Positions 9,147-22,469 are shown, counted from the first letter of the stretch. The stretch: DNA of 64,000 nucleotides from Chlorophyllum brunneum (GCA_963576785.1 OY756148.1:558001-622000), one strand, 5' to 3'. Numbers and translations: made by a program. The notes: a model not told the origin generated them from the sequence alone.

Positions 9147-12100
9147 CTACGAAAAGAAATACTGTGACTTTTTAATATTCCCAACATCAAACTCTCCCTT
9201 CTTCGGTAACGGCGGGAACAAATCCGTCAAATTCACAAACTTGCCCATCAACTTCACAATCGCCTCTTTCTGCTGCTCTTTCTTTTCTCTCGCCGTTCTC
9301 ATCTGATACGTCTCACCCTCTGCCTCTCCTTCACCATCATCGAGATCTTCCAAATCACTCGACTTGGACTTCGTGCTGGTCTCGGTTTGCAAATCATCCA
9401 ACAACTGTTTCACAGCGTTTTCGTCTTTGACTGCTCGTGATTCGTCAATGGTCGACGTTCCACCTTCTGTGACGACTACGAGATCTTTTAATGACGAAAG
9501 CGACGATGCCTGTTCGGGCGTTGCGTATACCCTGCTTCCGGCGTTGTACAACTTGGTCGCGAGACTCGTCCCACTGAGATTGATCAGTGGAACCTTAAAG
9601 TTCTTATACCGTTTCGCAAACTACACCCCAAGTCAGTAAGGGAAGACAAACAGAAGTAGAGAACATACCTCGCGACGCAATTCACCAAGAACATCAGACG
9701 AATGAAGCGCAATAAATGTATCCCGAATCGTACTCGACATCTCATCAATATCAGCCGCATGGGTCCAATACGAATCATGCACCGAAGCAAACGTCAATCC
9801 CTTTTTCTACACCAAGTAATCAGCACAATATCACACAATAACATGATAAAAGACTTACCCGACATTCAAGGGCAGTCAACATCATATGCGTCGCATCAAG
9901 ACTATGAATGAAATTAGGCGGGAACGCTGAAGCCTGTTTCACTGCATTCACTACAACCCCACTATCAGCATACTATCCTTCCGCAAAAGAATAAAACCCA
10001 CCTTCAGCCAACGAATTCGGATCCGAGATATACACAGTCTGCACAGCAGTCATAACCTGCTTCCGCGCCGTCTTCCTATACGGTTGAACAATCGGCAACC
10101 CAAGCGGCGTAGTCCAAATCACACTCGTCATCTGCTCCTTTTTCAATCTATCCATCGGCAACTGTCCATTTTTCGCCGCTACAGCCCTAGCAGCAGCCAC
10201 AGCCGCAGAAACCTTCTTTCCGGTCGTACTCGCACTTCTACCCCTAATCTTACTAGTGGCTTGAGCTTCAGCCGCTTTGCGTTTACTCCGTTCTTCCGGG
10301 GTCTCCAAATACTCCGCCATGAGCTCCGGGATCCTTTCCTCCGGAATCGACTTGGATATAATCCGAGCGCACAAATTGAGCCATATTTGAATGTCTTTAG
10401 CACCCTTGAACAAGTCTCCGATACACCCCAACACGACATGCGTCAGGTATGCAGCGGCAGGCCAACATTCCTCCTCTTGAATATCCTTCCTGTCCTTCAA
10501 CTGTTTCTCGATTTGTTCTCTGGCACCGATAAACGTCACCCCATACACAGTCGTCATAACCTACATTACGCCGTTAGCTCCCATAAGGATGAAAGAAAAG
10601 ACAACACTCACAGTCTGTTTCACGACCTTCCTCGTAATCTTCCCCTTCAACATCAACGCATACTTCTCCCCTTTCGCACAATCCCTCTCAATAACCTGCT
10701 CAACCATCGCACCCACATAACTATACACATCACTCGGCTTCTCACTCGCCTCCAAATTCACCTGTTTAGCACCTTGCACATCCCCTCCCAACGCCGCATA
10801 ATGCTGTAACCCATTACACGTCCCATCCTGATGAACCGGTAACGAGCTCTCATACGCCTCCGGATCCCCACTCTCAAGCGCATCGTGCAACTCAATCGAT
10901 GCAGCTAAAAACTGCCATGGATCAGATGCTGCAAACCACCATTCCCTCGTGGCCACATCGTCCAGGGGTTGAGTTGCAGTTTTGTAGATTTGATCGATGT
11001 GTTGGTCGACCCATCTGACTCGATCATCGAAATTTGCCTTGTCGTACCCGTAAAGATTGGCTATATGGATTTTGAGCCAGCGGAGACCTCGTGCACCAAG
11101 AGGCTTTGCTTCCCCGAACGTGAGTAACCCGCGACACAAATCATCACCGATATGGTTGAGATGTGCCGGGACTGGGTAGGCGCGACCGCGGAAATCGAGG
11201 TTGTGAGGGAAGTAAAAGGTGTCATTCAGAAGCTGCAAAACACCAAGTCAACACCAAACGACCGATCAAAAGAAAGTTGAAAAAACTCACAGCACGAGCA
11301 ATCTCCAATCTATAATTCACACTACACCGATCCGAATGATTATTCGCCTTGGCCTGATTGTACGCCTTCTGCCTCTGCAAAAACACACTCCTCGCTCTCA
11401 TATCACTTATTCCCCCACTCCTCGTCACACCTTCTGGTAACTCCGGTTCAGGCTTATCATACGCCGCAGGTGGCAACTTCCCCAACCTCTCACCCGAATT
11501 CCATACCTGAATAACCACATCGAATACTTTCCGGTTGATCCTCCAAGGTGTGCTGCCAAGTACGTCTAGGCCTGCATAGACAAGTTCGAATTGACCATTT
11601 TTTGAAGCTTCTTTGAGATAAATTTGTTGCTCGACAGAGTCTTTGTATCGCATTACAGGTGCTAAAAATCATGTTGGTTTATATAGTAGTGAGAGGTAGA
11701 GAGAAGACGAACTTTTAGAGTAGAGGTACCCGCCAACGTTGTGACTGATCCAGGGTTGCGGTTTCACGAGCATAGGAAGGTGACGCGGGTGGAGCGTATC
11801 TTTCAACTGGTCCTTTGCAAGTCGTTCAGCAACCACCGGGTTTAACCTAATCACACCAAGTTTGTTTCCCCTGAGGTACTCGTACGCGTGATGGAACGCC
11901 GGTTGGACCTCCGAGCTAACAAAATCATAATGTCAGTGGTAATCCTGAATAAATGAAAGGCGGAAAACACATACACTATCTCGCCAGTGTTCCTATCCTT
12001 GGCCGTCCTCTCCACCTCCGCAACCTCCATCAAACAATCCACAAGGATCCCACCAATCTTCGATCGAGTCGTTTGACTCCAACCAAGATTCCACTCCTCA

Positions 12101-13809
12101 CCTTCCACGCTGCTCGCAACCGCGATCCTCCTCTCTCTCAAACTCCTATACCCAAGCTGCGTATACAAATCTTCACCTACACCCTCTGTCCGTTGCAGCG
12201 GTGAGGGATCCTTTGGCGCGGTATAAACCTGATGTTTCTTCGACATCTGCGCCTTATACTCCATCTCCACCGCTTTGCCAACCGAAATCAACGCTCTAGT
12301 CGTCTTCATCCCATCTGAAAGCCCACTCGACCCTTGTAACATCATAATCTCCAAAATCGTAATCAAACTCAACCTCTCCGCCTTCACCAACGTCAAATAG
12401 GGTGACAACAATTCCGTACTCCCACCAGGTCCAGCATGAGCCCTCCTCGGTGTACCTTTTGCAGTAAGTTTACGTTCGGATTCGTTGATGGTTTTGATCT
12501 CTTTTTCAATCCTTTCCCGAAGCTTGACATGCCATTCCCACATCCAACCCTGTAGTGTTGATGTGTTGAGAGCGGGGTTGTGGACACCGAGAGTGTCGAG
12601 TGTGTTGGTTTGTTGTTGGAGACGCTCAAGTGCGACGTCATAAGCCGATTTTTCTAGATGTTTTTGGCGAGCCATAACGTCCTCTGGGAGGATGCGGCGG
12701 GTTTGGTTGACTTCGGTTAGGTGCCGACGAAGTTGCGCGATGTTGAAGGGGACCTCTGGTTCAGAGATGATGTTGCCTTGGTCGTCGAATTTCTACCCAG
12801 CACGGATCATTAACATATGAGATTGTTCCACGAAAAAATGTGCCACGTACAGCTGGTCGCATGACGGGTAGAACTTCCGGAACGCCTTGGAGAGCGTCTT
12901 CGGACATTGCTATGGCCTCTGCTTGACCAAGCTCGGCAATGATTTCCGGTATATTGAGGTCCACGGCGGCTTGTGAAAAAGTCTTGATGGCCTCCGTCGC
13001 AGCTTCATGGGTATCGAACACGGACTCGGCTACGACGAGTGTAGGCGAGATCCCCCTCTGATGCATATTCTCGAGGAGGGTTGCTGGATCCGGTAGCTTG
13101 ATGCGGGTAGAGGTACGATTCGCCAAAGAATCACGATTGAAACTACAAAAGTTTTATTAAGATAGGTTGAAACCGATGAGGAAAAGACTTACTGCTGCCA
13201 TACGCGTAACATGAGCCCATAAGTCATCTTGTTCGGGACAGCATTCTCGAGCTCAGATTCGAGAATTTCATAGAGGTCGTGTATATTCTCCAACCACTGT
13301 TGACTATTCTCTGTATCCTTCTGGGTAGCCATGCCGTAGTATGCCTCAATGAAGGCATTGTACATGCCGGCCTCAAGAAGCGTACTCGTAGCATTCTGTC
13401 GAAGTTGACCAAAGATGATCTTCGCGCGATTGACGTCGTACAAGTTGTGTAAACACGCCTCCATAATACTCATAGCCTCCTGGGTGGACGTGTCTGTGAA
13501 CCACGACTCACCCTGCGTGTTGCGTGTATTCGGAGGAGGCGGCGGGGGTAAAACGGTATAGGTACGGTCGCGAACGAGAAACCGCTCTAGGTCATTGAGA
13601 ATGCGGTCCTCGTCTATGGGCCGTGAAGCAGGGTGTTTGTTGTGTGCGAGAAAGGAGGGGAATTCGTGACGGGGAAGTTGGGCGGTTGCGAGAGCGGGGG
13701 CATTGGCTGGTTTTGAGGGGGTGGAGTAGAGACGTGCTGGGCGGGGCAGAGCCTGGCGAGACAGCAGCAAAGATGTCCTTTCGACTCGCCGCGCAGCTCT
13801 CGGTAGCAT
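9147..13809 (-). CDS. RPO41: Mitochondrial DNA-directed RNA polymerase (T7-like), multi-exon
   Basis: Single-subunit RNA polymerase that transcribes mitochondrial DNA. The start at 13809 ([13 protein letters not shown]) gives an Arg-rich mitochondrial targeting sequence; an upstream in-frame ATG lies at 13857. The N-terminal domain is PPR-like ([11 protein letters not shown]; exon ends near 13194), then exons at about 13143-12851, 12792-11965, 11917-11714, 11661-11291, 11234-10612, 10560 downward, and short exons around 9.95-9.15 kb. Polymerase motifs are [13 protein letters not shown] (10.6-11.2 kb exon), [18 protein letters not shown] (palm), KVVKQTV spliced to MTTVYGVT (fingers helix), [14 protein letters not shown] and [15 protein letters not shown] (final catalytic His/Asp region). 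The protein ends YFFS, where related enzymes end in a short aromatic tail. All motifs are intact. Splice sites of the smallest exons are approximate. A partial duplicate lies at 35.8-37.1 kb. Confidence 0.95.
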
Positions 13810-13857
13810 GTTGGCCAGACAATTTGCGCAAAGAAACTTTTCATATGCCTCGGGCAC

Positions 13858-14321
13858 GTGACTCGGCGCGACTGGACTCGGAACATTTTATCTTCTACTC
13901 ATGTACATCCAATCAGCCTTCGATACCAGCTAGACGGATATGGTCAAGCCATAGAAACGTAAGTTTCATCCCAAGGACATGGTTTATACACGCACCCCCT
14001 TCCCAGAGTATACCCAACTCGTTCAGCGAGCTGCGTGCTCCTTGAAACTTCGTAACCTCTCGCCCAGCTTCCAGGTAGGTCTACCATCAATTTACCCGTC
14101 GCATGGAGCACCCTGCTTCGTATTTTACGCCGCCTTCTCGACACGTAGTCCGTTGGCACGAGGCCGGTTTTCTGGACCAGTTGGATACTTGTGTAGGTCC
14201 GACACATTGGGTCTTTTCTCTCGTTGGTCACTTCTTTCGTTGGTCGTTATCCTCAACAACGCTTCTACTTGTCTCCACTCTCGGCGGCCGTAGGCAGTGT
14301 CAAACTTCGGTAATGGTTTGA
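13858..14321. other. Upstream region of RPO41, no gene recognised
   Basis: Likely holds the RPO41 promoter and 5' leader. Open frames exist on both strands but none has a domain, codon bias or splice support that I can defend. Confidence 0.3.
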
Positions 14322-15960
14322 ATTATCTCATCCCTTAGAATCTGAGCATAACTGGGGTTGAACGACGTCAGCATTACCGTAATTCGGACTCTGTTAACCG
14401 TCTCGAGAACTTGGTAATTAGGTGGAAACCATTCCTGGTTATCCAACCAATCCTGTATCGTGATAAATTTATCCCAGAGACGCGGTACCGACAGTGGCGC
14501 TTGTAGCAAAGGAGAAATTATGAATACTTGGAGAAGACCTGCTTGTACGTCTTCTCGCAACACACCGTCAAAAGCAGTAAGTTTGAGTATTCTGATCAAG
14601 ACGAGGCTGTGTCAACAATGTAACTCAAAATACGGTTGCTGGGATATCGTTGGGTTCCAACACACCAAGAGTATGGTCTATCCCCCCCCCCCGTAGTAAT
14701 TTAGATTTGCTATCGGACGTATTTACTATGATTAGAGATCCCGACTCGTCATTTTTTCTCTTCAGCTCCACTTATTCATTAGGAGATTGGGGATACTGGC
14801 ATCAACGGTTCCTGCACATCCCTCACATGAAGATATATTTAGAAACCCACGAGCCATCACGGGGTCGATCGACGGTCGACGATTGACGTTTGAAGTTTGC
14901 CTACTGAAGAAAAGTTTTCGAAACCTTGTTATACTCCATCCGCCGAATCACCTTGGCAAGCAACTTATTCCGCACTCAATGGACCCACAAAATTCCATTA
15001 ACCTAGGCCTTAGCGAAATACAGGATGACCCACGGGTAAATCTCAGTAAACTCGTACCCTCACTTACGGGTGGCGGGTTTCACGGGTACCATACAGGGAC
15101 GGGGTTACCGTAACCAACCGTGTGGCCATAATCAGAAGGACTTCTCTTCACCTTCACCATACACTATCCTCTACATCCCAATGAGCTTGACACCGGTGTG
15201 TTTGATCAAGCTTCTGAATATATATGATAGCATACCCAGCTGACCACAATGCTCAGCGCTCAATGATCAAACAGGCTCTAGAGCCAAACGGTAATAACTC
15301 CACTCACCCCCTGGAATTTGAGCATCGCTTGGGTTGGATCAGGCCAGCATTACAGCAATCCGGACCCAATGAACTCGCTGTGACTTCTTCTAGGCGATCT
15401 GCGGCCTGACCGGGCCAAGGCACTTATTTGCTGTTACACCCACCACTGATATTGTCATCGATTGCGACAGACTTAGCAACTGCACCATAGACGATGACAC
15501 GACAGATATATTTAGACTCTCGAGTTACGTTCGCGCGATGGGGACTGGGCGATAGCGATTCACAGAGTCATTTACTGTCGTAAGCACACAGCATCAATGC
15601 CACTGTAGGGGTACTCGCTGCTGGGGAGGTACTCAATGCCTGCCAATTAGTCTTTAAATTCGATTTGTTACCTGTGTCAAGAACTTGGTGGAAGATGGAA
15701 ACCATTTCTAACCGCATCAGCCAATCCTGTGTCATGATCCAGGATACTGTACCGACGACGCTAGTAACGAGTCTGCCATATTTTCTGGAGGAACCATGAA
15801 TGTCCAAATATTCGGAAGGGAACCCTGGTACCCCCCCGCGGCACACAATAGAAAACACATCCGCTTTTCCACGCAGGTCTAACAGCCTATGCTGAAATCC
15901 CAAATTAATTACCAAGAGCTGTATTATCACTGCCGATTCTCGCCTTGCCAATTCAGCTTT
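14322..15960 (-). repeat. Diverged tandem repeat of an unrecognised coding-like segment (three partial units)
   Basis: Unit A (about 14322-14620) and unit C (about 15650-15950) share a coding-like block on the minus strand: QDWL, then a spacer, then QVLETVNR in A and QVLDTGNK in C. The DNA under it is clearly similar (for example GGAAACCATTCCTGG against GGAAACCATTTCTAA). Unit B (about 15300-15370) repeats only the part preceding this in plus coordinates (TTTGAGCAT..GGGTTGGAT against TCTGAGCAT..GGGGTTGAA). The frame in A runs about 99 codons and in C about 127. I do not recognise the protein. Best reading: a duplicated, decayed gene or part of an unknown element. Confidence 0.45.
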
Positions 15961-16233
15961 GCCAGATGCACAGATGTCATCACGTACGTCATTTCCTTGA
16001 ATAGAGCCAACTCGTCGTTCCTAACTCCCATCGATTGAGCTCCCTGCATGTCCCTTACGTTAAGATCATACCTGGAAAATCTGATGAACGTGTCGAAGGT
16101 AAACACGTGCCAGATATCCGTTCGATCAGCCGACGGAACGCACCATCACAGATTCATTCTCCAGCCTGGGCAACTGAACGGCATTGCTAAGAAACTGTCA
16201 AGTTGTACTGCGCATTTCGGTAGGGTGATCTAT

Positions 16234-16258
16234 TATTATACAGTATATAATTTGGGGT
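16234..16258 (+). promoter_or_regulatory. TATA box upstream of the 16.3-kb membrane-protein gene
   Basis: TATTATTATACAGTATATAA lies 40-60 bp before candidate starts of the DUF6533-like gene. The same TATA-ATG spacing is seen for its relatives at 47.6 and 63.6 kb. Confidence 0.45.
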
Positions 16259-16297
16259 GGCGCGCACTTGGAATTTCCTCCACTTCAAACTGACTTC

Positions 16298-17557
16298 ATG
16301 GCTATAGATTCTATACGGGTGGCATCTTGTTGGTGGATGTCCTCAAACACTCCGGAACAGTCGTGTCGCTGACCCGCTTGACAGATATTTCGCTTGTAAT
16401 TTATGTTTGGGATTGGTTCAGCAAGTTGAAAGCTGAATACTATTTTCTCTGGAGGTATATTCTGAGTTTTCCTCGCAGTACTGGGCATCTCACATACCGT
16501 ACTTTAGCCACTCTCCATCCAAGTTGAATGCAGTCCGAGTTTTGTACATCTTCACCCGCTACTCTCCATTCTTCTGCCATGCGTAAGTGAAGAAGTATCA
16601 CAGAACACAACTATATCTCACATTTTGAAGGGCAACTCTGGCATTGTTAAATTACAGGGAACAACACAATTTTTTCGTATCAACCCACATCTGCCGCAAC
16701 TGGTTACTGTTCATTGTCATAACCGTCGGCTGGACCTTTGGACTACTGCTCATCAACTTGATGCTCCGAGTGTATGCATTGTATAAACTCGACTCGCGAG
16801 TCATCTTCACTCTAGTCTTCCTCTTATTCATCAAAGTCGTCAATGTCCTCGTCTGCTGGCTTCTCTTCCTTCCTCAACTAAACTTCACTCCTGGGTGCCA
16901 GCCTCTGATCAACCGACCTATAAGGTTGATAAGCTTCACGTGCGTATATCGTCGCCATTCTAAATGATTCTACGCGACTAAGCAAAATGTCAAACAGATT
17001 AGTCGAAGTAATCATTCAAGCGATACCCGTCTATTTGACACTTTCTCTAGGCATTGAGCCCGAACGCGCCGCGCGTGCGAGGAGGTTTACAAGATTAATA
17101 GCCTCTTTACGCCGTGAGGGTTTATTTTCCTGGACCGCTGTTACGGGTAGGTGTGTCATATATCAAGGACTATAATCGTCTTGAAACCTCCACAATAACA
17201 GTTTTCTGTATCGTTGCTGTGTCCATCATGTTACAACCACGGAACGCGCCAAATTTACTTCCCCATATATCTCATCCGTGAGAATGAAATTTAGCTATGC
17301 AACCAGTGGTAACAGCATCCTAACATCCCGTTTAGCCTATTTATCACTTTCGTCTCGGTGCTCGTACGTTACTACCCACACCACTTAACGGAAATCTCAT
17401 CAACTTTTACTTAAAGGGGTGTCATCTGATTCTTCAGATCCGCGAGCCAGTTGGTGACTTGGATGCTCCGGATCAAATTTCGTTTGAGCTGGATACATAC
17501 ATTTCTGCATGGGATATTCGGACATCTAGCCCAGAGGTGGAGGATTCTGTCCCCTGA
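16298..17557 (+). CDS. DUF6533-like multi-pass membrane protein
   Basis: Spliced gene; the family is recognised by the N-terminal block IYVWDWFSKLKAEYYFLWR (helix, then acidic/Trp motif) and, after an intron at about 16453-16504, SKLNAVRVLYIFTRYSPFF. Next come a hydrophobic exon (CRNWLLFIVITVGWTFGLL, then LRVYALY), a loop ending FTPGCQPL, an exon RLVEVIIQAIPVYLTL with a basic cytoplasmic stretch, FCIVAVSIML, and a final helix PLFITFVSVL joined to GCHLILQIRE. The C-terminal LILxLRE box and a 30-residue acidic tail end at a TGA at 17555-17557. Every block fits a seven-helix layout. The first codon is uncertain: ATG 16298 or 16334 needs a very short intron to reach the IYVWDW frame. Function of the family is unknown. 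Confidence 0.72.
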
Positions 17558-18116
17558 CAATTGGCCCAAATCTTAGCATGTGGTTCTGGAGTGTATATTA
17601 TCATCACAAATCAGCACATGCGACTTCCATTTCGCTTCATCTTCGGCCGGGTTCACCACATCGGCTATAGCTATGAGCTGGCTATGAGCCTGACAGTTCA
17701 CCGAGCAGCTGAGTAAGCTTTCCGGCTCTCGATCCCCACATGAGTACGAAAAATAGTTCGCCTCTCCAATATGGTATCGCTATTCTACCCCACACCCATA
17801 CACTTTTATGCGCGTTTGCGAAATTTTCACGGTTTCTTTTTGGAGGCTAGATCCACGAAATCTAATGCACAAATTTTGGGGTACCGCCGGAGGCCGAGTG
17901 ATCTCTGGACAGGAGATACCAAACTTAGACACGGGAAGGACAAAAAATCCAGAATTTTAGAAAAACGTACACAGGAGTATCCCAGGGTCCTGAGACTCGG
18001 CAAGCCTTCATTACATCCATGATAGCATCCCCGAATCATAAGTTCACGAAGACAGCTAATAATAGGTCTGAAGTTCTGAAGTCAGGGAGTCATGTGCACC
18101 TCTGATGCCGAAGAGC
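17558..18116. other. Intergenic, no gene recognised
   Basis: No motif or splice-consistent frame found. Confidence 0.3.
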
Positions 18117-18127
18117 AAGTATAAAAT
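18117..18127 (+). promoter_or_regulatory. TATA box for the small gene at 18181
   Basis: AAGTATAAAAT lies 55-65 bp before the ATG at 18181, with a pyrimidine-rich stretch between, the usual fungal arrangement. Confidence 0.5.
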
Positions 18128-18180
18128 ACACCACCGCTGACCACTTCCTGTCTTCGAAATCTCCTTCCGCAGTCGCTCAG

Positions 18181-18516
18181 ATGCCAACGATACGGCCCAT
18201 ATCCCAGCCCCCTACCTATGCAGAAGTTATTGCAGCAGAGAGTTACGGTCATGAACCAGTGTTTGTAGTCTTAACACCAGGTGAGTTCAGGATTGTGGTG
18301 TGAACTCCGCAGTATCGTTTCCTTATCGTGATCCCCACTGGCCCAGTACGAAGGACTGAAGATCCGCCAAGAAAGGACCCGCCGGTTCATGACATCAGCG
18401 CTGGGGATAGATTTGTGGCTTTGTTAGATATTGGAATCCGGAAAGTGCGTACTCCTGCGGCTTGGGTGCCCTTGCGACCAATTAAAGAATCCCTTCATCT
18501 CTTTCTGTTCTGGTAG
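18181..18516 (+). CDS. Small protein of unknown function, two exons (provisional)
   Basis: Exon 1 (18181-18280) begins MPTIRPISQPPTYAEVIAAE. A GTGAGT donor at 18281 and an acceptor at 18346 (66-nt intron) join it in phase to a frame beginning RRTEDPPRKDPPVHDISAG and ending at a TAG at 18514-18516, about 90 residues. Exon 1 contains PPTY, a short proline motif seen in membrane-adaptor ligands, but that is weak. No signal peptide or membrane helix. Support comes only from TATA box, Kozak-like context and splice phase; I know no homologue. Confidence 0.4.
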
Positions 18517-19901
18517 GCTGTCAGCAAGGTTCTGCCAAACAGTAACAACAAGAAGGGTGAAGGAAGCTCGAAATCGTGATCTAGTATCATGGTTTTCAAA
18601 TTGGAAAATAAGCCACATTAACCTTATTGGGTGAGAGGAGCGACTGGGAGTAGGCTCTAAATGGGTCACAGGTTAGAGAGCTAAGAGGGGGGAAAGTTAT
18701 TAGATCGTGAAGGTCTTTTGGTTGGACACTGTTTGTATTCTTGTATTATTCCTGCACTCACCGACACTTGGACGCCACCTTCAGTCATAGACGACCTGGG
18801 GTTCATATTACTTAAAAAATCCACACAACTTAAAAGCCATAATGTCTCTGCTCGCTAATTCTTCCTCGAGCGGCTGAGCGGATCTATCTGGAAGTCCGGC
18901 TCCCATTTCCCCGGTAGTTTGTGTTCTTGTATTACCAACACTTACTCAGGGTAGTACCCCTGGAAGACAAGACAGTGTGAAGAGATTTGAAGTCTTGAGG
19001 GGTCTCAGATTGATGAGGTAGGAACGAAGAGCTTTGTTATGATCCGCATATAAATACTGTGAATGCTCGTAGCCACAACCCCTGTCTTGCACCTTCCACA
19101 CCCGATAAATAGAGAACATACATATTCGAGTAAGCTACAACCCTACAATTTAATGGATATGGCACGATCATCCCGCCCATTTCCCCCGCTCTGCTCCTAT
19201 ACGCCGATACTTGGAATTTCCGTGGAGCGTTAATGGTGGCCATAAGCGTATCAGAAAAAAATCCGGAATACTTACATGACAGCTCGCGTTGCCGGTATTC
19301 AAACAATCAACCGGACCCTAGGCTTCCAGATCACAAATCCAGCAGTTCGCACCCGAATTCCTTCACTGGTCGACCCACACCCAAGCTACGAGCGGAAATA
19401 TCAAGAAAATTTACCCTTAAAATCGGTTGGTCCCCTGATCATCACCACATGATCAAAGCCATGAAGGGTAACCAGAGCCCTGTACAAATCTATGCTCCCA
19501 CACGACCATGTGCACATCCGTCAAGGCCTGCAGGGGGGTTGATCAAAAGTGTCAGCGGTTATGATTTTGCGGGGATCTTCTTCGTCAATCTAGGATGCGG
19601 CGTCATGGACACTCGGTGCAAGGTGCTGCACACCTGGTTCGTGTATTATTCCCATATACTTTAAATACCCTCGTTCACCGTCTTATTCCCTTTCCTCCTC
19701 CTCAGGCAACGCCTTGACAATTTTGGTGCTGGTGGCCTACTGACCTGAGAGGTCTCGCCCTCTCCGCTCTTATCCCGCCTCTCGCCACCGGATCTTATTA
19801 CACTATCACGTCCCGACTCCTATCGACGTTCTTTCCCACTACGACATCTCACCTCGCCTACTATCCTTAGACCAGGCCTCCCATCAAACGCCTTTTGGAC
19901 C
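18517..19901. other. Intergenic, no gene recognised
   Basis: TATA-like stretches at about 19048 (GCATATAAATAC) and 19658 (ATACTTTAAATACC); the latter could serve the gene starting at 19902. Nothing else supported. Confidence 0.3.
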
Positions 19902-22215
19902 ATGACCAACTCTCGGAGAAGTGAAATGGAGGACTTGGACCTGCTGGTTAACCAGTCACTTGCTGTAACTCTGGTCGCGGGTAAGTAGTTGAGTCCTGCG
20001 TCCCTCCCCATACCACTCCACCACGTGCCGTAACACCCTCTCAGAGGCCCTTTCTACATTCATTCACTTGGGTTTTTGGGTCTATTTTTGGGTCAGCCGG
20101 ATTATTGTTGTTGTGCGCAATCAAAGTCGACAATTGCAACCCGTGTCAATCGCACATTGCGGTTTTGCCAGGTCTTCTTGCGCAGACCGTTCCCACATTC
20201 ACACCGCTTATCACCTTCTGGGCTGTTGGCGAATCTGATATTCTAACTGGTCCACACGGTCATGTTTATCGGTCTTTCTTGATCCAGGGGCCTGTATGAC
20301 GACGTTGTTATATCATCATTTCATAACGTTAGACCAAGAAGTGCGTGGATTGTGTTGCATCGGGTCCTTCGTCGCACTCACAAAGGTATCTTGCTGACAG
20401 TTCACGCGGATGTGGACGTTCGTCTCTCCATTACACAATAGAGATATCCTTAGCTTTAACCGGAGGCTTCACTCAGGAACAAGACGTCACTGGCAAAATT
20501 TTTATTCTTCGTGAATAGATATGTGGTGGAAGGGATGCTAATGTGGGTTGTGATTGATAATTCGGTACTTTTTCTACTCAAGCTCACGGACCACTTTGCA
20601 GCTTCAACTGCATATGTGAGCTTATATCACGGCTCCGTTGGTCAAACTCGGATCTTATATTCGGTCGTATTTAGCGGCTTCACGCACCTTTCAACCAGCA
20701 CCTGTGAGTGATTTTCCTTTGCCTTGTGCTCGATTTCTGATTAGAAACCGTATCCAGTTGTTAGTCGTATTCGGAATTTGATCGGAATTTGTTGCTAACT
20801 GAGGATTCCCAGCTGTGTTTTTTTTCTTCGATGGCTAGTCGTGTTCGTCTTTCGCTGCTCCAGTAACCTGCCTTTACTCTAATGCAATTCTGTCATCCAG
20901 CACTATTACCGTCAACACGGCAGTGGTGCAAGGAATCCTCGTATTGCGCATATGGGCACTATGTATGTTACTCTATTTGTGGTTGATGTTGCTCTGTACT
21001 TATAAATGCAGATCGGAGAAACTTGGCAAGTTCTTCAGAGCCGTCGAATATTAGGAAATAGCGGTCTGACGTCTAAGGACTAGCTCGCTATTAGCACGGC
21101 ACTATTCTTCTACTTTGGTGAGCCTTTTATCAATAATAGTTCGTGGATCGGAAAACCGAACCTGAATCTCCCCAGGCGGTGTGATAACGCTAATAGGCCT
21201 GACGGTCGATGATTATGCGAGAGAACAAGTCATAAGTGCGTTCTGGTCGTTGTTTGTCCATTACTTGAACTCATCACAATGTATACTCAGTTGACCAAAC
21301 CTTGGAGAGTTTACCTGGGTGTTATGCAAAAACTGTACCGGAGGTCATCGCTGGCTTTTGGTAGGCCCTTTGTATTATACAGTTGGCTGTGATTGATCTC
21401 AGTTCTGGGAAAGGATTGCTCCTTTGATTGTCGAGAGTACGTATACTTTCTGATTCTTAGAGTGTCGCTGATTCTATGTAGGCGTTCTATTTATCCTGGT
21501 CATTTCACGAGCGGTATGGTGGTGGAGGGAGGGTCACTCAGTCAACGGTATACTCAGAATTCTGGTGAGCACTCTGCGGTTGTTACTTCCACTACTCTTC
21601 TTACTGGCTCGAACTGTGTATGGCACAGACGAGAGATTCTTCAATGTACTATGCTATGTAAGTATTATCTCAAAGCTAAACTGCTCAGTGATTGAATGTG
21701 TATTGTAGAATTTTTGGTACGTCAACATTCCTCTGCGTTACTTTCCCGAAACTAAATCCTGTCAAAGCGCTCCTATTCTCAAGCTTTTGTGTCTTCCAAT
21801 GGGGACCACCATTTCTCTCAAGTCTTCTCGTCACGCCAAGCACAACGGCGGGCTGTATCCTCGTTAGTTCCACTCCACCTTCCACATTCACGCACGACTA
21901 ATATCTCCCCATCTTTTGAAGGGTTCACATCTACTCCTCAACCTCCGCGATCATATCAGAGCTTCAGACGAGAGACTGCAACGTCTTACTGACCAGGCAA
22001 GTCTGTCTTTGAAGATTCGACAGCCTACAAGGAACACTTTTTCAGAGGGGGGTGATGAGTGCACGGAATTTAGAGATGAGGAGATGGTGTTGACTGAGAG
22101 AAGCAGAGGCAAGGAACGGTCAAGAGTGGACTACGATCATGAGACGGGCCTCAGTGGGGATACTCCAATAGACTATGTGGAGGGTTCGTCAACATCAACG
22201 AAACTCGCACTATGA
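19902..22215 (+). CDS. DUF6533-like multi-pass membrane protein, many small introns
   Basis: Exon 1 (19902-19980) starts MTNSRRSEMEDLDLL and ends at GTAAGT. Family blocks follow in order: LLYHHFITLDQEVR near 20.3 kb (the DUF6533 acidic motif), RNKTSLAKFLFFVNRYV near 20.5 kb, TAVVQGILVLRIWALY near 20.9 kb spliced to RRNLA, an extracellular loop with LESLPGCYAKTVPEV near 21.3 kb, further hydrophobic exons at 21.5-21.85 kb, and the last exon with GSHLLLNLRD followed by an 85-residue hydrophilic tail to a TGA at 22213-22215. The first intron (19981 to about 20288) is unusually long for this region. Several inner splice sites are not resolved, but no stop is forced. Function unknown; a neighbour in tandem with the 16.3-kb paralogue. 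Confidence 0.72.
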
Positions 22216-22469
22216 ACTTTCTCATCTTCATTTCTCGTGTTTTGGGCACCATAGCATCGACCAATCTGTATTTCTTATACGTCGTCATCAATCTGGGCAA
22301 TGATTGCATGAGTTTGTTTTTGTGGACATCACAACCCCGCCTGCTCCTGAGAATGCAACTATACCCTTTACAGGATCAAGATACATGGAGCTGGGGACCA
22401 CCTTGAGCACCACGATGACATTACCCGCGGAATAGCACCAGTTGACGTCATAAAGCAAAATCTCCGAAG

